Source of the DNA: Dehalococcoidales bacterium
Lineage (GTDB): Bacteria > Chloroflexota > Dehalococcoidia > Dehalococcoidales > UBA3254
Assembly (NCBI GenBank): GCA_028718465.1
Contig: JAQULX010000126.1
Location: forward strand, 1-7,570
Length of the DNA: 7,570 bases
Direction: 5' to 3'
Part shown: piece by piece, positions 5,736-7,570 of the stretch
Layout of the letters: each line of letters opens with the position of its first letter
How positions within the stretch are numbered: the stretch's first letter is position 1
Made by a program: the position numbers and the translations under genes
Notes under the pieces: generated by a model
What the model saw: only the letters and a program-made list of their open reading frames with translations
Database searches by the model: none
Told to the model about the DNA's origin: nothing

Positions 5736-6494
5736 ATGGACTTGGGTTTAACAGGTAAAGTAGCATTGGTAACCGGGGCAGGTAGTCAGATCGGATTTGG
5801 CAAAGCCATTGCAGTCACCCTTGCCAGAGAGGGTTGTGACCTGGTTTTGGGTGATATAGACCTGGAAGGCGCCAGACAAACGGCCGAAATCATTGTCAAT
5901 CTGGGCCGTCGGGCAATTGCGGTGAAAGCCGATATTACCCGGAGCGCAGAAGTCAAAGATATGGTTAAAGCGGCCATTGACCAGTTTGGCAGGATCGATA
6001 TCCTGGTCAATAACGCCGGCTCCGGCACTCCTCCCAAATTATTCGTTGAAACAACCGAAGAGGAATGGGATTACAATATCGACCTTAACCTTAAAGGTAT
6101 GCTCAGATGTACCAAAGCAGTCCTGGAACATATGGTACCCCGGAAAAGCGGAAAAATCATCAATATATCTTCATTGGGCGCCAAAACCGGTGGAGACCAT
6201 TCCACTGTCTATTCTGCCGCTAAAGCCGGAATTGTCTCCTTTACCAAAGGTCTGGCTACTGAGGTGGCCCCTCTGGGAATCAATGTCAATTGTATTGCCC
6301 CGGGAGTTGGACTAACCAATTTTGTGCGTAACGCGCCCCGGGATGTTATTGACGAACTGATAAACAAAACCCCTTCGAGGAAGACCGCCACACCTCAGGA
6401 TATCGCTAATGCCGTCGCCTATTTGGCATCCGACGTGTCTATCGATATAGTTGGCCAGACTATCAGTGTAGACGGGGGATTAACTATGAGTTGA
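5736..6494 (+). CDS. SDR-family NAD-dependent oxidoreductase, classical type
   Basis: Classical short-chain dehydrogenase/reductase, 252 aa, a standard length for FabG/BadH-like enzymes; cytoplasmic, usually tetrameric. The cofactor loop is T13-G14-A-G-S-Q-I-G20-F-G22, with Gln in place of the usual Gly and two extra residues, a variant of TGxxxGIG. D40 after the second strand favours NAD. N92-N93-A94-G95 and the triad S146, Y159, K163 (YSAAK) are all present, and the C-terminus ends in the typical VDGGLTMS. Likely an alcohol or hydroxyacyl-CoA dehydrogenase working with the upstream flavoprotein; FabG is less likely because the neighbours are catabolic. It is clearly different from the first SDR, so not a recent duplicate. 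ATG 5736 follows AAGGAG (5724-5729). Confidence 0.93.
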   Translation: MDLGLTGKVALVTGAGSQIGFGKAIAVTLAREGCDLVLGDIDLEGARQTAEIIVNLGRRAIAVKADITRSAEVKDMVKAAIDQFGRIDILVNNAGSGTPPKLFVETTEEEWDYNIDLNLKGMLRCTKAVLEHMVPRKSGKIINISSLGAKTGGDHSTVYSAAKAGIVSFTKGLATEVAPLGINVNCIAPGVGLTNFVRNAPRDVIDELINKTPSRKTATPQDIANAVAYLASDVSIDIVGQTISVDGGLTMS

Positions 6495-6522
6495 TAGGAT
6501 TTCGTGAATACGCTGTCAATAG

Positions 6523-6604
6523 TTATCAGGAACATTGATTTTAAAGGAGGTGAATAGGGTAAAAGAATTATCAAGGGAACGATAATTCAAAGGTTATCAC
6601 GAAC
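6523..6604 (+). repeat. Three TTATCA-n-GAAC direct repeats and an 8-bp inverted repeat
   Basis: TTATCAGGAAC (6523-6533), TTATCAAGGGAAC (6568-6580) and TTATCACGAAC (6594-6604) are variants of one motif within 82 bases, upstream of the TRAP gene. The middle copy is also part of a perfect inverted repeat, GAATTATC (6565-6572) and GATAATTC (6581-6588), with an 8-base gap. These could be binding sites for a regulator of the transporter gene; short motifs in AT-rich DNA make chance possible. Confidence 0.35.
6543..6550 (+). promoter_or_regulatory. Orphan strong ribosome-binding site
   Basis: AAAGGAGG is the strongest Shine-Dalgarno match in the window, yet no ATG, GTG or TTG lies at a useful distance with an open frame. 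At the expected start position is TAG (6555-6557), in frame with the TRAP fragment and followed by an open frame all the way to it. AATAGGGTAAAAGA would become AAT-ATG-GGT-AAA-AGA with one inserted T, so this looks like the original translation start of the transporter gene, now lost. Confidence 0.5.
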
Positions 6605-6650
6605 AAGTAAAACCCGGATAAATCAGATCATTTTTAAGGAGACCGAAAGA

Positions 6651-7223
6651 GTGTGGTTTGCCGAGATTGAAAAACGCACCGGCGGTCGCGTCAAAATCGA
6701 AGCACACTACAACGGAGAACTGTTCGGACTGTTTGATATTTATGATGCCATTTTAAAGGGTACTGTTGATATGGCGAAAATCCTGCCGACTATGTATTCG
6801 GACAAGTTCCCTATGGATGGTATTATGATCTTCACCCCGGTTAATGTAAATGTTCATAGATCTGGTGCAGCCTGGTTAGAGCTTTATAATACATTCCCCG
6901 TAATACAGTCCCAGTATCAAAACACTCCTCTCCTCGGCCTGGCTCCTACCCCCTGCCATGGCCTGTGCACTACCAAAAAAGAAATTCACAAATGGGAAGA
7001 CGCCAAGGGTCTGAAAATGCCGGGCACCGGTCCAGCCCCTGAGTCAAGGCTGACAGCTGTAGGGATCGTTCCCACCTCAATACCGCCGTCGGACACTTAT
7101 GTAGCCTTTAAAACCGGTACACCTGGACGGTTGAAAGCTGACGCTGATTGCAGGTCATTTAACCTGCAATCAGTGTTACCATACTGGAAGGCAGTCCTTT
7201 CCCATCCAGGGCGAGAAGCATGA
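6651..7223 (+). pseudogene. TRAP transporter solute-binding protein (DctP family) remnant
   Basis: The 190-aa frame matches the middle of DctP-type periplasmic binding proteins, which capture carboxylates for TRAP transporters: VWFAEIEKRTGGRVKIEAHY, an acidic ELFG, AKILPTMYSDKFPMDG, and KGLKMPGTGP followed by SDTYVAFKTG. Family members are about 320-350 aa. Here the N-terminus has no signal peptide and starts about 50 residues into the mature protein, while homology ends near 7113, before the usual T-G-V-V-D-G region; the last 35 residues run through a hairpin and look random. The substrate Arg expected after GLK[IM] is Pro. GTG 6651 has AAGGAG (6636-6641), so a fragment might be made, but without export it could not serve transport. 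No DctQ/DctM membrane genes are present. Confidence 0.75.
7139..7178. repeat. Long inverted repeat at the broken end of the TRAP gene
   Basis: CTGATTGCAGGT (7144-7155) and ACCTGCAATCAG (7162-7173) are perfectly complementary around a 6-base loop; in RNA the stem extends to 7139 and 7178 with two G.U pairs, 17 pairs in all. It lies just past the point where DctP homology stops (about 7113) and about 65 bases beyond the end of the convergent phosphorylase gene. No T-run flanks it on either strand, so it is not a typical terminator; it may be a remnant of an inserted repeat or a bidirectional transcript end. Confidence 0.65.
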
Positions 7224-7241
7224 TAATATGATCGTGATCCG

Positions 7242-7570
7242 TCAGCAATTGTGAATATATTTGCCGATCAGCAGATCAAACTTCCTTTTTTGCTCCAATG
7301 TCATCACGGCAGGAGCGGTGACAATCGCGGTTTGCAGGGAGGTGATGCATTCGCAGTCCCGTTTTTCGGGAATCCGGTCAACAGCCAGCTTGATGATCTG
7401 TTTAGCTTTATCGATATTGCTTTTCATACAAGAGATGATTACTTCCGCAGTTACTCCTGCCTCGCGCTCCTTCCAGCTATCATAGTCAGTGATGCAGCAG
7501 AGGCTGGCGTAGCAGATTTCCGCTTCCCGGGCCAGTTTAGCTTCCGGGAAAGCCGTCATGCCGATGACAT
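7242..7570 (-). CDS. mtnP: S-methyl-5'-thioadenosine phosphorylase, C-terminal part
   Basis: About 109 C-terminal residues of a purine nucleoside phosphorylase of the MTAP type, which splits methylthioadenosine with phosphate to adenine and methylthioribose-1-phosphate in methionine salvage. The frame stays open to the window edge, where V-I-G precedes M-T-A-F-P-E-A-K-L-A-R-E-A-E-I-C-Y-A, the family signature around the substrate Met (human M196). T-D-Y-D-S-W (7473-7490) keeps both Asp residues (human D220 and D222) that recognise the 6-amino group, arguing for adenine over hypoxanthine substrates. Family length is about 260-290 aa, so some 60% lies beyond 7570. The gene is convergent with the TRAP remnant, and is housekeeping in character, unlike the rest. 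Confidence 0.9.
   Translation of the reverse strand, partial: VIGMTAFPEAKLAREAEICYASLCCITDYDSWKEREAGVTAEVIISCMKSNIDKAKQIIKLAVDRIPEKRDCECITSLQTAIVTAPAVMTLEQKRKFDLLIGKYIHNC

Noticed and set aside
372..6494. The two SDR genes as a recent tandem duplication
   Set aside because: They differ in length, glycine loop, NNAG motif and C-terminal tail, so they are distant members of a large family.
7144..7173. Intrinsic terminator for either convergent gene
   Set aside because: The stem is strong, but no T-run follows on either strand.
1..7570. CRISPR array, tRNA or rRNA gene
   Set aside because: No regularly spaced repeats, cloverleaf sequences or conserved ribosomal RNA stretches were seen.

Overview
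The window most likely comes from a mesophilic anaerobic bacterium with moderate G+C genes, AT-rich intergenic DNA and strong Shine-Dalgarno sites. The gene set points that way: an aldehyde:ferredoxin oxidoreductase (AOR) family tungsto/molybdo-enzyme, a MoaD/ThiS-type sulfur carrier, a cofactor-loose flavin dehydrogenase, two short-chain dehydrogenases (SDRs) and a TRAP-type binding-protein remnant. This repertoire is familiar from Dehalococcoidia, Desulfobacterota and syntrophic Clostridia; the sequence alone does not let me choose between them.

Layout on the + strand: 1-371 regulatory leader with an extended -10 promoter and an 11-bp inverted repeat; 372-1235 SDR with a C-terminal extension; 1236-1501 spacer with small hairpins; 1502-3367 AOR-family enzyme; 3427-3454 near-consensus promoter; 3508-3768 MoaD/ThiS-like protein ending in Gly-Ala-Gly; 3769-4011 hairpin-rich leader; 4012-5451 FAD_binding_2 flavoprotein; 5480-5639 a MITE-like element with 14-bp inverted ends and a target-site-like duplication; 5736-6494 a second SDR; 6495-6650 a leader with three TTATCA...GAAC repeats and a strong ribosome-binding site that has no usable start; 6651-7223 a decayed TRAP solute-binding protein gene (dctP type); 7139-7178 a long perfect-core hairpin at the point where that gene loses homology. 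On the - strand, convergent, 7242-7570 is the C-terminal part of a methylthioadenosine phosphorylase that runs off the window.

As a group, the four redox enzymes look like steps of an anaerobic catabolic route: alcohol/ketone interconversion (SDRs), C=C formation or reduction (flavoprotein), and aldehyde/acid or low-potential chemistry (AOR), with the MoaD-like protein tied to the pterin cofactor. The substrate is not evident. Although all are co-directional, they are not a tight operon: every gap is about 140-285 bases and most carry their own promoter-like or folded sequence. The most unusual items are the MITE-like element, the non-GlyGly tail on the MoaD-like protein, the repeated 12-mer at identical distance from two start codons, and the eroded transporter gene. 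I found no complete, recognisable new system such as a defence island or CRISPR array.
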